Origin: an uncultured Actinomycetes bacterium
GTDB lineage: Bacteria > Actinomycetota > Actinomycetes > S36-B12
Length of the DNA: 6,808 bases
Direction of reading: 5' to 3'
Assembly (NCBI GenBank): GCA_903918595.1
Contig: CAIXFB010000004.1
Span: forward strand, 1 to 6,808
Shown here: positions 6,456 through 6,808 of the stretch, in pieces
Numbering within the stretch: the first letter of the stretch is position 1
Layout: the number at the start of each line of letters is the position of its first letter
The notes under the pieces: model-generated
Database searches by the model: none
What the model saw: only the letters and a program-made list of their open reading frames with translations
Told to the model about the DNA's origin: nothing
Translations under genes and position numbers: made by a program

Positions 6456-6461
6456 TAGGCT
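6456..6461 (+). promoter_or_regulatory. Possible -10 element of the sodN promoter
   Basis: TAGGCT fits TANNNT and lies 42 bases before the sodN ATG. CTGCCC at 6433-6438, with a 17-base spacer, is a weak -35 candidate. Transcription would start near 6468, directly at the palindrome at 6470-6482. The assignment is by pattern and position only. Confidence 0.35.
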
Positions 6462-6469
6462 CCTCATCA

Positions 6470-6482
6470 CTGATTCAATCAG
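6470..6482. promoter_or_regulatory. 13-bp palindrome at the predicted sodN transcription start; candidate operator
   Basis: CTGATTCAATCAG has perfect 6-base arms around a central C. It sits between the possible sodN -10 and the sodN ribosome binding site, where a bound repressor would block transcription, and within the shared sodX/sodN regulatory gap. In Streptomyces sodN is regulated in response to nickel through the Fur-family protein Nur. I do not claim that this site matches the Nur box, only that its position suits such control. Confidence 0.4.
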
Positions 6483-6494
6483 CCCGACCTATGA

Positions 6495-6498
6495 GGAG
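6495..6498 (+). promoter_or_regulatory. Ribosome binding site of sodN
   Basis: GGAG, within GAGGAG at 6493-6498, lies 5 bases before the ATG at 6504. An ATG at 6491 overlaps the site but is out of frame with the SodN product, so 6504 is the start. Confidence 0.75.
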
Positions 6499-6503
6499 TA
6501 CCC

Positions 6504-6808
6504 ATGCTCTCGCGCATTGTGAATGCACTCGTTCCCACCGTTACCGCGCACGCCCACTGTGATTTGCCCTGTGGCGTCTATGACCCAGCTCAGGCACGGC
6601 TCGAAGCAGAATCGGTTAAGGCGTGCATGCAGAAATATGCCGCTTCCGACGACGTCGACTTCAAGACACGCGCCATCACCATCAAAGAAGAGCGTTCGGA
6701 CTTGGTCAAGCACCACCTGTGGGTGCTCTGGACCGACTACTTCAAGCCCCCGCACTTTGAGAAGTACCCCAACTTGAACACCCTGTTCAACGAGGCCACC
6801 AAACTTGC
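6504..6808 (+). CDS. sodN: Nickel-containing superoxide dismutase SodN, 3' end outside the window
   Basis: SodN disproportionates superoxide to oxygen and hydrogen peroxide using a nickel ion. The first 101 residues are visible. HCDLPCGVYDPAQ at residues 18-30 is the diagnostic nickel hook: His18, Cys19 and Cys23 become mature His1, Cys2 and Cys6, the nickel ligands, and Tyr26 becomes the active-site Tyr9. The 17 residues before it form a propeptide ending TAHA, to be cut before His18, presumably by SodX. It is not an export signal of normal length. The helical-bundle sequence continues with ARLEAESVKA, then KHHLWVLWTDYFKPPHFEKYP (from residue 71), strongly conserved in the family. The mature enzyme in Streptomyces has 117 residues, so roughly 30 are missing here. 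An extra cysteine, Cys41, follows ESVKA and is not a nickel ligand. Confidence 0.97.
   Translation, partial: MLSRIVNALVPTVTAHAHCDLPCGVYDPAQARLEAESVKACMQKYAASDDVDFKTRAITIKEERSDLVKHHLWVLWTDYFKPPHFEKYPNLNTLFNEATKL

Noticed and set aside
5497..6522. 341-codon plus-strand open frame across the dehydrogenase and sodX
   Set aside because: It is antisense to two well-supported genes, runs into the sodN leader and shows no protein family pattern.

Overview
The window reads as chromosomal DNA of a moderate-GC actinobacterium (Actinomycetota). Two lines of evidence support this. The first gene is the single-chain, E2-E1 fused 2-oxoglutarate decarboxylase/dehydrogenase typical of actinobacteria (KGD/OdhA type), followed by a small protein matching the actinobacterial DUF6104 pattern. 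The right edge carries a nickel superoxide dismutase with its dedicated maturation protease. The base composition looks less GC-rich than Streptomyces, so an aquatic or environmental lineage is possible, but I cannot place it below phylum with confidence.

Layout, left to right. Bases 1-65 hold the first codons of a minus-strand short-chain dehydrogenase/reductase cut by the window edge. A divergent intergenic region (66-187) follows, with a possible promoter, a 12-bp palindrome and a clear ribosome binding site. Then comes kgd (188-3862, +, GTG start), and 12 bases later the 60-residue DUF6104-type gene (3875-4057, +). After a 116-base convergent gap lies a family 2 glycosyltransferase (4174-4929, -). 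A 210-base gap separates it from a zinc-less, quinone-oxidoreductase-like medium-chain dehydrogenase (5140-6108, -). Nine bases upstream of that is the SodX-type maturation protease (6118-6417, -). Divergent from sodX across an 86-base region is sodN (6504 to beyond the window, +), cut off after about 101 residues.

How the genes work together. KGD acts at the 2-oxoglutarate node of central carbon metabolism. The DUF6104 gene is close enough to be co-transcribed and possibly translationally coupled, which makes it a candidate accessory protein for KGD, although its function is unknown. SodN and SodX form a functional pair: SodX is expected to cut the SodN propeptide so that the new N-terminal His and the two Cys of the HCDLPC hook can bind nickel. 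The dehydrogenase probably shares the sodX transcript, and the glycosyltransferase may lie further down the same transcript.

I do not see a mobile element, CRISPR array, tRNA/rRNA or defence system. Most of the window is ordinary housekeeping sequence. The points most worth a second look are the palindrome at the sodN start region, the uncharacterised small protein paired with kgd, the sodX-dehydrogenase coupling, and the clustering of short perfect palindromes in the intergenic gaps.
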